From Enterobacter cloacae (lineage in GTDB: Bacteria; Pseudomonadota; Gammaproteobacteria; Enterobacterales; Enterobacteriaceae), in the NCBI GenBank assembly GCA_014169315.1, contig AP022133.1, positions 3,968,001 through 4,032,000 of the forward strand: a stretch of DNA of 64,000 bases. Direction: 5' to 3'. Positions 11,773-20,403 of the stretch are shown piece by piece (the stretch's first letter is position 1; every line of letters starts with the position of its first letter). The notes under the pieces are model-generated. The model was not told the DNA's origin. It did not search any database and was given only the letters and a program-made list of their open reading frames with translations. Both the position numbers and the translations under genes were made by a program.

Positions 11773-12640
11773 TCAAACCACTCTGCCGGGTATTTCTGAA
11801 AGCGAAGAGACCCTGCTCACCGGCGTCAATGAAAACGTCTACGAAGACCAAACCATCGGTGCCGAGCTGACGAAAAAAGATATTAACCGCGTCGCCTGGC
11901 GCTCTATGCTGCTGCAGGCATCGTTCAACTACGAACGTATGCAGGCGTCCGGCTGGTTGTATGGTCTGTTGCCTGCGCTGAAAAAGATCCACACCAACAA
12001 GCGGGATCTGGCACGCGCCATGAAAGGTCACATGGGCTTCTTCAACACCCACCCATTCCTCGTGACCTTTGTTATCGGCATCATTCTGGCAATGGAGCGC
12101 TCCAAGCAGGATGTGAACAGCATTCAGAGCACCAAAATTGCCGTAGGCGCACCGCTCGGTGGTATCGGTGACGCGATGTTCTGGCTGACCTTACTTCCCA
12201 TTTGCGGTGGTATTGGTGCCAGTCTGGCATTGCAAGGCTCCATTCTTGGCGCGGTGGTCTTTATCGTGCTGTTTAACGTGGTGCATCTCGGCCTGCGTTT
12301 TGGCCTGGCGCACTACGCTTACAGAATGGGCGTAGCAGCGATTCCGCTGATCAAAGCCAACACCAAAAAGGTCGGTCATGCGGCCTCCATCGTCGGGATG
12401 ACGGTAATTGGCGCACTGGTGGCAACTTATGTACGCCTGAACACTACGCTCGAAATCAAGGCGGGTGATGCGGTCGTTAAACTGCAAACCGACGTCATCG
12501 ACAAGCTCATGCCCGCCTTCCTGCCGCTGGTCTATACCCTGACCATGTTCTGGCTGGTACGCCGTGGCTGGAGCCCGCTGCGCCTGATTGGCATCACCGT
12601 GGTACTGGGTGTTGTGGGTAAGTTCTGTCACTTCCTGTAA
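11762..12640 (+). CDS. agaE: PTS N-acetylgalactosamine EIID subunit AgaE
   Basis: Mannose-family EIID membrane subunit of 292 residues. Characteristic motifs are the QASFNYERMQASGW segment (about residues 57-70), GHMGFFNTHPF and APLGGIGDAMFWLTLLP, followed by C-terminal transmembrane helices. It pairs with AgaW to form the GalNAc permease. The start overlaps agaW by 11 bp, implying translational coupling. The gene is missing from E. coli K-12, which cannot use GalNAc, but present in E. coli C and other GalNAc-positive strains. Confidence 0.94.
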   Translation: MASNQTTLPGISESEETLLTGVNENVYEDQTIGAELTKKDINRVAWRSMLLQASFNYERMQASGWLYGLLPALKKIHTNKRDLARAMKGHMGFFNTHPFLVTFVIGIILAMERSKQDVNSIQSTKIAVGAPLGGIGDAMFWLTLLPICGGIGASLALQGSILGAVVFIVLFNVVHLGLRFGLAHYAYRMGVAAIPLIKANTKKVGHAASIVGMTVIGALVATYVRLNTTLEIKAGDAVVKLQTDVIDKLMPAFLPLVYTLTMFWLVRRGWSPLRLIGITVVLGVVGKFCHFL

Positions 12641-12656
12641 AAGCAAAGAGGTTGCG

Positions 12657-13091
12657 ATGTTAGGCATTATTTTGACGGGTCACGGCGGTTTTGCCAGTGG
12701 GCTTGAGCAGGCGATGAAGCAAATCCTCGGCGAACAACCGCAGTTTATCGCCATCGATTTTCCGGAAACGTCCACCACCGCGCGGTTGACCGCCCAGCTC
12801 GAACAGGCGATGAGCGAGCTGGACGAGCAGCACGATATTGTGTTTCTCACCGATCTGCTGGGCGGCACACCGTTCCGCGTGGCTTCAACGCTCGCGATGC
12901 AAAAACCGGGCAGTGAAGTGATAACCGGTACTAACCTGCAGTTATTGCTGGAGATGGTACTGGATCGCGATGGGTTAAGCAGCGAAGCGTTTCGACTGCA
13001 GGCGCTGGAGTGCGGGCATCGTGGCCTGACGAGCCTGGTGGATGAACTGGGACGCTGTCACGAGGAAGCACCGGCTGAGGAAGGGATATGA
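12657..13091 (+). CDS. agaF: PTS EIIA subunit AgaF
   Basis: Mannose-family EIIA (fructose/mannose IIA-Man fold) of 144 residues. The phosphorylatable histidine is H9 in ILTGHGGFASGL, and VFLTDLLGGTPF follows mid-protein. It carries phosphate from HPr to the EIIB proteins. The ATG at 12657 has an AGAGG Shine-Dalgarno; in-frame upstream starts would extend into agaE without family support. This is the only EIIA in the cluster, so it probably serves both AgaV and AgaB. It overlaps agaA by 4 bp (ATGA). Confidence 0.94.
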   Translation: MLGIILTGHGGFASGLEQAMKQILGEQPQFIAIDFPETSTTARLTAQLEQAMSELDEQHDIVFLTDLLGGTPFRVASTLAMQKPGSEVITGTNLQLLLEMVLDRDGLSSEAFRLQALECGHRGLTSLVDELGRCHEEAPAEEGI

Positions 13092-14221
13092 GCCAGCTGC
13101 TGCGCGCGCGCCGTGTTCTCACAAAACAGGGCTGGTTGAACGACCACCAGCTCTGCATGGCGCACGGGGTGATCACGGCAATTGACCCCATCCCAGCGGG
13201 CGTTACCGCTCGTGATGCCGAACTGCTTTGCCCGGCATATATTGATACCCACGTTCATGGCGGTGCGGGCGTGGATGTCATGGATGATGCACCAGATGTG
13301 CTGGATACGTTAGCCCTGCATAAAGCGCGTGAAGGGGTGGGTGCATTTTTGCCCACCACCGTCACCGCGCCGCTTGAGGCTATCCACGGGGCACTCAGGC
13401 GAATCGCCCGGCGCTGTCAAAACGGTGGCCCCGGGGCACAAATTCTGGGTAGTTATCTGGAAGGTCCGTACTTTACGCCGCAGAACAAAGGGGCGCATCC
13501 GCCGGAACTGTTCCGGGAGCTGGATATCGCTGAGCTGGACGCGCTCATTGCTGTCTCACAAAACACCCTGAGCGTGGTGGCGCTTGCTCCAGAAAAACCC
13601 GGCGCATTAGAGGCAATTCGTCACCTGAAACAACGGGGTGTACGCGTTATGCTGGGACACAGTGCCGCCACCTACGATCAAACCCTCTCTGCGTTTGATG
13701 CGGGCGCAGATGGACTGGTGCACTGTTATAACGGCATGACGGGGTTGCATCACAGGGAACCAGGCATGGTGGGCGCAGGGCTGACTGACCCGCGGGCATG
13801 GCTGGAGCTGATTGCTGACGGGCATCACGTCCACCCGGGTGCCATGCGGCTGTGCAGCTGCTGCGCGAAGGATCGTATGGTACTGATTACCGATGCTATG
13901 CAGGCTGCAGGAATGCCGGACGGGCGCTATACGCTGTGTGGTGAAGAGGTCACCATGCAAAGCGGTGTTGTCCGTACCGCCTCCGGTGGCCTGGCGGGCA
14001 GCACGCTGTCGCTGGATGCCGCAGTGCGTAACATGGTGGAGCATGCACGGGTAACGGCAGAGGACGCTATTCATATGGCTTCGCTGCACCCTGCCCGCCT
14101 GCTGGGTATTGATAACCAGCTCGGATCGTTAGCGCCGGGCAAACACGCAAATATTATCTCGCTGGACGCTGGGTTACACCTCCAGCAGATCTGGATCCAG
14201 GGCCAGGCTCTCCCCCTATAG
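13088..14221 (+). CDS. agaA: N-acetylgalactosamine-6-phosphate deacetylase AgaA
   Basis: Amidohydrolase-superfamily (NagA family) enzyme of 377 residues that hydrolyses GalNAc-6-P to galactosamine-6-P and acetate. The metal-binding HxH is H55-V-H57 in DTHVHGGAG, with further conserved histidines in MLGHSAATYD and LVHCYNGM and the catalytic aspartate in LITDAM. It overlaps agaF by four bases and is the last gene before a strong terminator. The full-length frame contrasts with the truncated K-12 copy. NagA is the paralogue for GlcNAc-6-P; the context assigns this one to GalNAc. Confidence 0.95.
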   Translation: MSQLLRARRVLTKQGWLNDHQLCMAHGVITAIDPIPAGVTARDAELLCPAYIDTHVHGGAGVDVMDDAPDVLDTLALHKAREGVGAFLPTTVTAPLEAIHGALRRIARRCQNGGPGAQILGSYLEGPYFTPQNKGAHPPELFRELDIAELDALIAVSQNTLSVVALAPEKPGALEAIRHLKQRGVRVMLGHSAATYDQTLSAFDAGADGLVHCYNGMTGLHHREPGMVGAGLTDPRAWLELIADGHHVHPGAMRLCSCCAKDRMVLITDAMQAAGMPDGRYTLCGEEVTMQSGVVRTASGGLAGSTLSLDAAVRNMVEHARVTAEDAIHMASLHPARLLGIDNQLGSLAPGKHANIISLDAGLHLQQIWIQGQALPL

Positions 14222-14244
14222 CCCTTTCATTGTATGTCCTGTTG

Positions 14245-14278
14245 GCCTTACGACGTGCGATCGTAAGGCTTTTTTTTC
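14245..14278 (+). terminator. Rho-independent terminator after agaA
   Basis: A perfect 9-bp stem GCCTTACGA / TCGTAAGGC with a 7-nt loop is followed by nine T residues. It closes the kbaZ-agaVWEFA transcript, so agaS needs its own promoter. Confidence 0.9.
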
Positions 14279-14312
14279 CTTTCCTTAAATCTTTCCTTTT
14301 CTTTGTCGATCA

Positions 14313-14336
14313 CACTTTTCGTTTTATTTCTTTTCT
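14313..14336. promoter_or_regulatory. AgaR-like operator upstream of agaS (distal)
   Basis: CACT-TTTCGTTTTATTTCTTTTC on the plus strand fits the AgaR core. It is one of two or three such repeats between the agaA terminator and agaS; a weaker TTTCGATTTCTTTT follows at 14347-14360. Confidence 0.6.
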
Positions 14337-14389
14337 TTCATTGAAGTTTCGATTTCTTTTCTATAGATTTTATTTAACTGCTTAAGTGA

Positions 14390-14413
14390 ACAAGTGAAAC
14401 GAAACGAAAGATA
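14390..14413. promoter_or_regulatory. AgaR operator upstream of agaS (proximal, inverted)
   Basis: On the minus strand this reads TATC-TTTCGTTTCGTTTCAC-TTGT, a nearly perfect match to the AgaR consensus. It is about 55 bp before the agaS start and indicates a separately repressed internal promoter for agaS-kbaY-agaBCD-agaI, as known in E. coli. Confidence 0.78.
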
Positions 14414-14466
14414 GCGACACGTTTGCCAGCGTCTGATGTGGAATTCACATGACTAAGGACTGAGTT

Positions 14467-15615
14467 ATGCCAGAAACAAACACCCCCGCTACAACCGGCA
14501 CATGGACCGAAGAAGAGATCCGCCAACAACCCACTTGCTGGATCCGCTCGCTCAATAACATTGATAGCCTGCGTTCCTCGATCGACAATTTCCTGATGCC
14601 GTTGCTGCGCAAGCACGATCTTAAGATCGTGCTGACTGGCGCGGGCACATCCGCGTTTATCGGTGACATCATTGCTCCCTGGCTCGCCAGCCACACCGGG
14701 AAAAGCATCACTGCCGTACCGACAACCGACCTGGTCACTAATCCAATGGATTATCTCAGTGCCGCGCATCCTCTGTTGTTGGTCTCTTTTGCTCGCTCCG
14801 GCAATAGTCCGGAAAGCGTGGCCGCCGTTGAACTGGCGAATCAGTTTGTGCCGGAGTGCTACCACCTGTCGATAACCTGCAATGAGGCGGGAAGTTTGTA
14901 CCAGAACGCGGTCGACAGCGATAACGCTTTTGCCCTGCTGATGCCTGCCGAAACCCACGATCGCGGGTTCGCCATGACCAGCAGCATTACCACCATGATG
15001 GCGAGCTGCCTGGCGGTATTCGCGCCAGAAACAATCAACAGCCAAACCTTCCGCGACGTCGCCGATCGCTGTCAGGCGATCCTGTCCTCGCTCGGTGATT
15101 TCAGCCACGGCGTCTTTGGCAACGACTCCTGGAAACGGATCGTTTATCTGGGAAGTGGTGGTCTGCAGGGTGCAGCGCGTGAATCGGCGCTGAAAGTGCT
15201 GGAACTGACCGCAGGCAAACTGGCGGCCTTTTATGACTCGCCTACCGGTTTCCGTCACGGGCCTAAATCACTTGTAGATAACGAAACGCTGGTGGTGGTG
15301 TTTGTCTCCAGCCATCCGTATACGCGTCAGTACGATCTCGATCTACTGGCGGAACTGCGCCGCGACCGCCAGGCCATGCGCGTGGTGGCTATCGCTGCTG
15401 AAAATGATCCGGTCATTGAAGCTGGCCCGCATATCCTGTTGCCACCTTCCCGCCCGTTTATCGATATGGAGCAGGCGTTCTGCTTCCTGATGTACGCCCA
15501 GGTCTTTGCGCTCACGCAGTCGCTTAACGTAGGCAATACGCCAGATACACCATCGGCGAGCGGCACGGTTAACCGTGTTGTGCAGGGCGTGGTTATTCAT
15601 CCGTGGCAGCTTTAA
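14467..15615 (+). CDS. agaS: Galactosamine-6-phosphate deaminase/isomerase AgaS
   Basis: Protein of 382 residues with two SIS (sugar isomerase) domains. The motifs LTGAGTSAFIGD (about residues 58-69) and SFARSGNSPESVA lie in the first, and YLGSGGLQGAARESALKVLELT in the second, followed by FRHGPKS. Genetic and biochemical work in E. coli assigns AgaS, rather than AgaI, the conversion of galactosamine-6-P to tagatose-6-P and ammonia. It is the first gene of the second aga transcript and lies 12 bp upstream of kbaY. Confidence 0.94.
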   Translation: MPETNTPATTGTWTEEEIRQQPTCWIRSLNNIDSLRSSIDNFLMPLLRKHDLKIVLTGAGTSAFIGDIIAPWLASHTGKSITAVPTTDLVTNPMDYLSAAHPLLLVSFARSGNSPESVAAVELANQFVPECYHLSITCNEAGSLYQNAVDSDNAFALLMPAETHDRGFAMTSSITTMMASCLAVFAPETINSQTFRDVADRCQAILSSLGDFSHGVFGNDSWKRIVYLGSGGLQGAARESALKVLELTAGKLAAFYDSPTGFRHGPKSLVDNETLVVVFVSSHPYTRQYDLDLLAELRRDRQAMRVVAIAAENDPVIEAGPHILLPPSRPFIDMEQAFCFLMYAQVFALTQSLNVGNTPDTPSASGTVNRVVQGVVIHPWQL

Positions 15616-16503
<888 letters not shown>

Positions 16504-16541
16504 ATGTGTAAACACCAGACAATGCCTTAAGGAGCAGAAAT

Positions 16542-17018
16542 ATGAGCACGCCAAACATTTTGTTAACCCGCATCGACAACCGCCTTGTGCATGGCCAGGT
16601 CGGTGTGACCTGGACATCCACTATTGGCGCGAATTTGTTGATAGTCGTTGATGACGAGGTGGCAAAAGACGATATCCAGCAAAAGTTAATGGGAATAACG
16701 GCGGAGACTTATGGGTTTGGCATCCGGTTTTTCTCTGTTGAAAAAACCACAGCCATTATCGCGAAAGCCGCACCGCATCAGAAAATTTTCCTGATATGCC
16801 GGACACCTGAAACCGTGAAGAAATTGATTGAAGGCGGCGTGCCGCTGAAAGACGTCAACGTAGGAAATATGCATTTCTCTGAGGGTAAGAAACAGATCAG
16901 CAGCAAGGTTTATGTCGACGATAACGATCTGAGCAATCTTCGTTTCATTAAACGAAGTGGCGTAAACCTCTTTATTCAGGACGTGCCTGGTGATGCAAAA
17001 GAAGGCATTCCTGACTAA
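16542..17018 (+). CDS. agaB: PTS galactosamine EIIB subunit AgaB
   Basis: Second mannose-family EIIB of the cluster, 158 residues, with the phospho-histidine H17 in RIDNRLVHGQVG. It resembles AgaV closely in the first 40 residues and diverges later. In E. coli the AgaBCD permease is associated with D-galactosamine uptake. A GGAG Shine-Dalgarno precedes the ATG. No EIIA is encoded between agaB and agaI, so AgaF from the first transcript is the likely phosphate donor. Confidence 0.93.
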   Translation: MSTPNILLTRIDNRLVHGQVGVTWTSTIGANLLIVVDDEVAKDDIQQKLMGITAETYGFGIRFFSVEKTTAIIAKAAPHQKIFLICRTPETVKKLIEGGVPLKDVNVGNMHFSEGKKQISSKVYVDDNDLSNLRFIKRSGVNLFIQDVPGDAKEGIPD

Positions 17019-17069
17019 TTTCGCTGTCTCGACATTCTAAAAAGCGGGTCACGATTACGAGGCAATAAA

Positions 17070-17873
17070 ATGCATGAAATAACATTAGTTCAGGGTTTAT
17101 CTCTGGCAGCATTAGTCTTCATTTTGGGAATCGATTTTTGGCTGGAAGCACTTTTTCTTTTTCGTCCTATCATCGTCTGTACGCTTACGGGAGCGATACT
17201 GGGCGATATCCATATTGGCTTGATCACCGGCGGGCTGACCGAATTGGCGTTTGCCGGGCTAACACCGGCCGGTGGCGTGCAGCCCCCTAACCCCATTATG
17301 GCGGGGGTGATGACCACCGTTATCGCCTGGTCAACCGGGGTTGATGCGAAAACGGCCATCGGGCTTGGCCTGCCGTTTAGCCTGCTGATGCAGTACGTCA
17401 TCCTGTTCTTCTACTCGGCATTTTCTCTGTTTATGTCCAAAGCGGACAACTGTGCGGAAGAGGCTAACACTGCGGCATTTGCACGTCTCAACTGGACAAC
17501 AATGCTTATCGTCGCCAGCACTTACGCCATTATCGCTTTTCTTTGTACCTACCTGGCACAGGGTGCAATGCAGGCGCTGGTAAAAGCGATGCCCGGCTGG
17601 CTCACGCATGGCTTCGAAGTCGCGGGGGGTATTTTGCCTGCCGTGGGCTTTGGCTTACTGCTTCGCGTGATGTTTAAGGCACAGTACATCCCTTATCTGA
17701 TCGCTGGCTTTCTGTTTGTCTGTTACATCCAGGTCAGCAACTTGCTGCCTGTCGCCGTATTGGGTGCCGGGTTCGCGGTGTATGAATTCTTTAACGCCAA
17801 AGCCAGAAACGCCGCCCAGCCTCCCGCTTCGAGCGTAAAAAACGATGAAGAGGACTACAGCAATGGGATCTGA
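17070..17873 (+). CDS. agaC: PTS galactosamine EIIC subunit AgaC
   Basis: Mannose-family EIIC membrane protein of 267 residues with seven or so hydrophobic spans. The family loop AILGDIHIGLITGGLTELAFAG-type segment (about residues 42-64), with AGGVQPPNP after it, is clear. It forms the channel with AgaD. It starts 51 bp after agaB and overlaps agaD by 11 bp, mirroring the agaW/agaE junction, which suggests the two permeases arose by duplication. Confidence 0.94.
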   Translation: MHEITLVQGLSLAALVFILGIDFWLEALFLFRPIIVCTLTGAILGDIHIGLITGGLTELAFAGLTPAGGVQPPNPIMAGVMTTVIAWSTGVDAKTAIGLGLPFSLLMQYVILFFYSAFSLFMSKADNCAEEANTAAFARLNWTTMLIVASTYAIIAFLCTYLAQGAMQALVKAMPGWLTHGFEVAGGILPAVGFGLLLRVMFKAQYIPYLIAGFLFVCYIQVSNLLPVAVLGAGFAVYEFFNAKARNAAQPPASSVKNDEEDYSNGI

Positions 17874-18654
17874 AATCAGTAAAAAAGACATCACTCGCCT
17901 GGGATTCCGCTCCTCTTTGCTCCAGGCCAGCTTTAACTACGAACGTATGCAGGCAGGCGGGTTTACCTGGGCCATGCTGCCAGTGCTTAAGAAGATCTAT
18001 AAAGACGATAAAGACGGCCTGAGTGCCGCGATGAAAGATCATCTGGAATTTATCAACACGCACCCAAACCTGGTCGGCTTCCTGATGGGCTTGCTGATAT
18101 CAATGGAAGAGAAAGGCGAAAACCGCAGCACGATCAAAGGGCTGAAAGTGGCTCTCTTCGGGCCCATTGCCGGGATTGGGGATGCAATTTTTTGGTTTAC
18201 GCTGCTGCCGATTATGGCCGGGATCTGCTCGTCCTTCGCCAGCCAGGGAAATTTACTGGGACCGATCCTCTTCTTCGCTGTTTATCTCGCGATTTTCTTC
18301 CTGCGCGTCGGCTGGACACACGTAGGGTATTCCGTAGGGATCAAGGCGATCGATAAGGTGCGGGAAAATTCGCAGATGATTGCCCGCTCGGCAACCATAC
18401 TGGGGATTACGGTGATTGGTGGGCTAATCGCCTCGTACGTCCATATCAATGTAGTGACGACGTTCGCCATCGACAGTACCCATAATGTTGCACTCCAGCA
18501 GGATTTCTTCGACAAAGTGTTCCCCAATATTTTGCCAATGGGGTACACACTGCTGATGTATTACCTGCTGCGCGTGAAGAAAGCGCATCCTGTGCTGTTG
18601 ATTGCAATTACCTTTATGCTGGCCATTGTCGGCTCTGCCTTCGGAGTTCTTTAA
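17863..18654 (+). CDS. agaD: PTS galactosamine EIID subunit AgaD
   Basis: Mannose-family EIID of 263 residues. The ATG at 17863 gives MGSEISKKDITRLGFR, which matches E. coli AgaD; an in-frame ATG 18 bp upstream has no such support. Motifs are QASFNYERMQAGGF, FINTHPNLVGF and GPIAGIGDAIFWFTLLP, with C-terminal membrane helices. It overlaps agaC by 11 bp and is followed directly by agaI with no gap. Confidence 0.94.
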   Translation: MGSEISKKDITRLGFRSSLLQASFNYERMQAGGFTWAMLPVLKKIYKDDKDGLSAAMKDHLEFINTHPNLVGFLMGLLISMEEKGENRSTIKGLKVALFGPIAGIGDAIFWFTLLPIMAGICSSFASQGNLLGPILFFAVYLAIFFLRVGWTHVGYSVGIKAIDKVRENSQMIARSATILGITVIGGLIASYVHINVVTTFAIDSTHNVALQQDFFDKVFPNILPMGYTLLMYYLLRVKKAHPVLLIAITFMLAIVGSAFGVL

Positions 18655-19365
18655 ATGAGTACGATCGCTTTTCAGGACTATCCTGACTACGAAAGCCTGA
18701 GCGAAGCGGCCAGCGAGCATTTGCTGACCCTGGTTCAGTGCAAGCCCGATGCGGTGATTTGCGTGGCAACGGGAGCAACCCCTCTGCTGACCTACCAACG
18801 TTTCGTCGACAAAGTAAAAGCATACGGGATCGATATCAGCGGAGTGACCTTTGTGAAGCTGGATGAGTGGGTAGGACTGGCACCTGATAATCCTGCAACC
18901 TGCGAGGTCTTCCTGCAGCAACATCTACTTAAGCCACTCGGCGTTGCTCCTGAGCGCTACATTGCATTTGCCTCTGACAAAGCGGATCAACATGAGTGTA
19001 ACCGTGTAACCAGAGACATCGCGGCGCGCGGTGGTCTGGATCTCTGCGTGTTAGGCATTGGCAAAAACGGGCATCTGGGGCTAAACGAACCGGATGACTG
19101 GCTGGAGCCAGGTTGCCATATTACCTCTCTCGACGAACGTACGCGGATGCATGATATGCTCAGAGCGGCAGGCACATCGGTAGAACAAGGCATCACGCTA
19201 GGCTTGCAGGATATGCTGGCAGCAAAGGACGTTTTGTTGCTAGTGGCCGGAGAAGGTAAACAACAAGCGTTTTCGGCAATGAAAGAAGGGAAAGTGTCAA
19301 CGAAAGTACCGGCGTCCTTCCTTTGGCTACACCCGAAAACGTCTTGTCTTTATTGCACGATGTAA
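18655..19365 (+). CDS. agaI: AgaI, NagB-family sugar phosphate deaminase/isomerase homologue
   Basis: Protein of 236 residues in the glucosamine/galactosamine-6-phosphate isomerase (NagB/6-phosphogluconolactonase) family. Visible motifs are the phosphate loop VATGATPLLTYQ, VKLDEWVG with the conserved aspartate, and GIGKNGHLGLNEP with the catalytic histidine region. It was first proposed as the galactosamine-6-P deaminase, but E. coli studies found it dispensable and AgaS responsible, so its true role is unsettled. It is the last gene of the cluster, abutting agaD, and a terminator follows. Confidence 0.88.
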   Translation: MSTIAFQDYPDYESLSEAASEHLLTLVQCKPDAVICVATGATPLLTYQRFVDKVKAYGIDISGVTFVKLDEWVGLAPDNPATCEVFLQQHLLKPLGVAPERYIAFASDKADQHECNRVTRDIAARGGLDLCVLGIGKNGHLGLNEPDDWLEPGCHITSLDERTRMHDMLRAAGTSVEQGITLGLQDMLAAKDVLLLVAGEGKQQAFSAMKEGKVSTKVPASFLWLHPKTSCLYCTM

Positions 19366-19379
19366 GATGCAGAGAGTAT

Positions 19380-19411
19380 CAGGCAGGTCAGCATGATCTG
19401 CCTGCCTTTTC
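19380..19411 (+). terminator. Rho-independent terminator after agaI
   Basis: The stem CAGGCAG / CTGCCTG with an 11-nt loop is followed by CCTTTTCTTTT. It ends the agaS-agaI transcript and faces the convergent rsmI gene. Confidence 0.75.
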
Positions 19412-19431
19412 TTTTCCGACTGTTTTTGATT

Positions 19432-19463
19432 TGCCGGATAAGGCGTAACCACCACCCGGTAAA
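19432..19463. repeat. Partial REP-like sequence
   Basis: TTGCCGGATAAGGCGTAACC...ACCCGGTAA resembles half of an E. coli-type REP (GCCGGATAAGGCGT). It lies between the convergent agaI and rsmI, a typical REP position. Confidence 0.5.
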
Positions 19464-19479
19464 ACAAACGCGCCAGGTT

Positions 19480-20343
19480 TTACTCCCCCTGCTGCTCCAG
19501 CGCATACTTATACAGCGCATTCTTCTTCACGCCGTGGATCTCCGCCGCCAGCGCCGCAGCTTTCTTCAGCGGCAGTTCCGCCTGCAGCAACGTCAGGGTA
19601 CGCAGCGCATCAGCAGGGAGCGCATCTTCTTCCGCTTTATGCCCCTCAACAATCAGCACCATTTCGCCTTTGCGGCGGTTTTCATCTTCCTTCACCCATG
19701 CCAGCAGTTCACCCACTGGCGCGCCGTGGATGGTTTCCCAGGTTTTCGTCAGCTCACGAGCCAGCACCACATAGCGGGCCTCACCCCAGACGGTAACCAT
19801 ATCTTCCAGGCTTTCCAGCAGGCGGTGAGTGGATTCGTAGAAAATCAGCGTACGCGGTTCCGCTTCCAGATCTTTTAATACATCACGACGGCCTTTAGAT
19901 TTGGCAGGCAGGAAGCCTTCATAGCAGAAGCGATCGGACGGCAGACCCGCCGCGCTTAATGCCGCAATGGCAGCACACGGCCCCGGCAGAGGCACCACGC
20001 GGATCCCCGCTTCGCGGCAGGTACGCACCAGATGGTAGCCAGGGTCGTTAATCAACGGCGTCCCCGCGTCGGATACCAGCGCAATGTTCTGCCCTTCTTT
20101 CAGCTTCGCCACCAGCGTTTCCGCTTTTTGTTGCTCATTGTGATCGTGAAGGGCGAACATTCGGGCGTTAATCGCAAAGTGTTGCAGCAGTAAACCGGTA
20201 TGACGGGTATCTTCAGCTGCAATCAAATCAACAGCTTGCAACACAGTGAGCGCACGTTGGGTAATATCAGACAAATTCCCGATAGGAGTAGGTACAATAT
20301 AAAGCTGGCCTTGAGAATTATCTGCCGTTTCGTGTTGTTTCAT
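19480..20343 (-). CDS. rsmI: 16S rRNA (cytidine-1402-2'-O)-methyltransferase RsmI
   Basis: SAM-dependent methyltransferase of the tetrapyrrole-methylase (SpoU-unrelated) fold, 287 residues, that 2'-O-methylates C1402 of 16S rRNA in the ribosomal P site. The N terminus [19 protein letters not shown], the motif [26 protein letters not shown] and [17 protein letters not shown] are the family hallmarks. It was formerly called yraL. It is divergent from lpoA, with 60 bp between the start codons, and ends against the agaI terminator. Confidence 0.97.
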   Translation of the reverse strand: MKQHETADNSQGQLYIVPTPIGNLSDITQRALTVLQAVDLIAAEDTRHTGLLLQHFAINARMFALHDHNEQQKAETLVAKLKEGQNIALVSDAGTPLINDPGYHLVRTCREAGIRVVPLPGPCAAIAALSAAGLPSDRFCYEGFLPAKSKGRRDVLKDLEAEPRTLIFYESTHRLLESLEDMVTVWGEARYVVLARELTKTWETIHGAPVGELLAWVKEDENRRKGEMVLIVEGHKAEEDALPADALRTLTLLQAELPLKKAAALAAEIHGVKKNALYKYALEQQGE

Positions 20344-20403
20344 TGTTTAGTCCGTATTACCGATTTAATATTGAGCATTGCGTAAAAAATCACTGGATAC
20401 AGT

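Noticed and set aside
14281..14414. T-rich CTTTC repeats before agaS as a simple-sequence expansion
   Set aside because: They fit AgaR operator sequences known at this promoter and are listed as operators instead.
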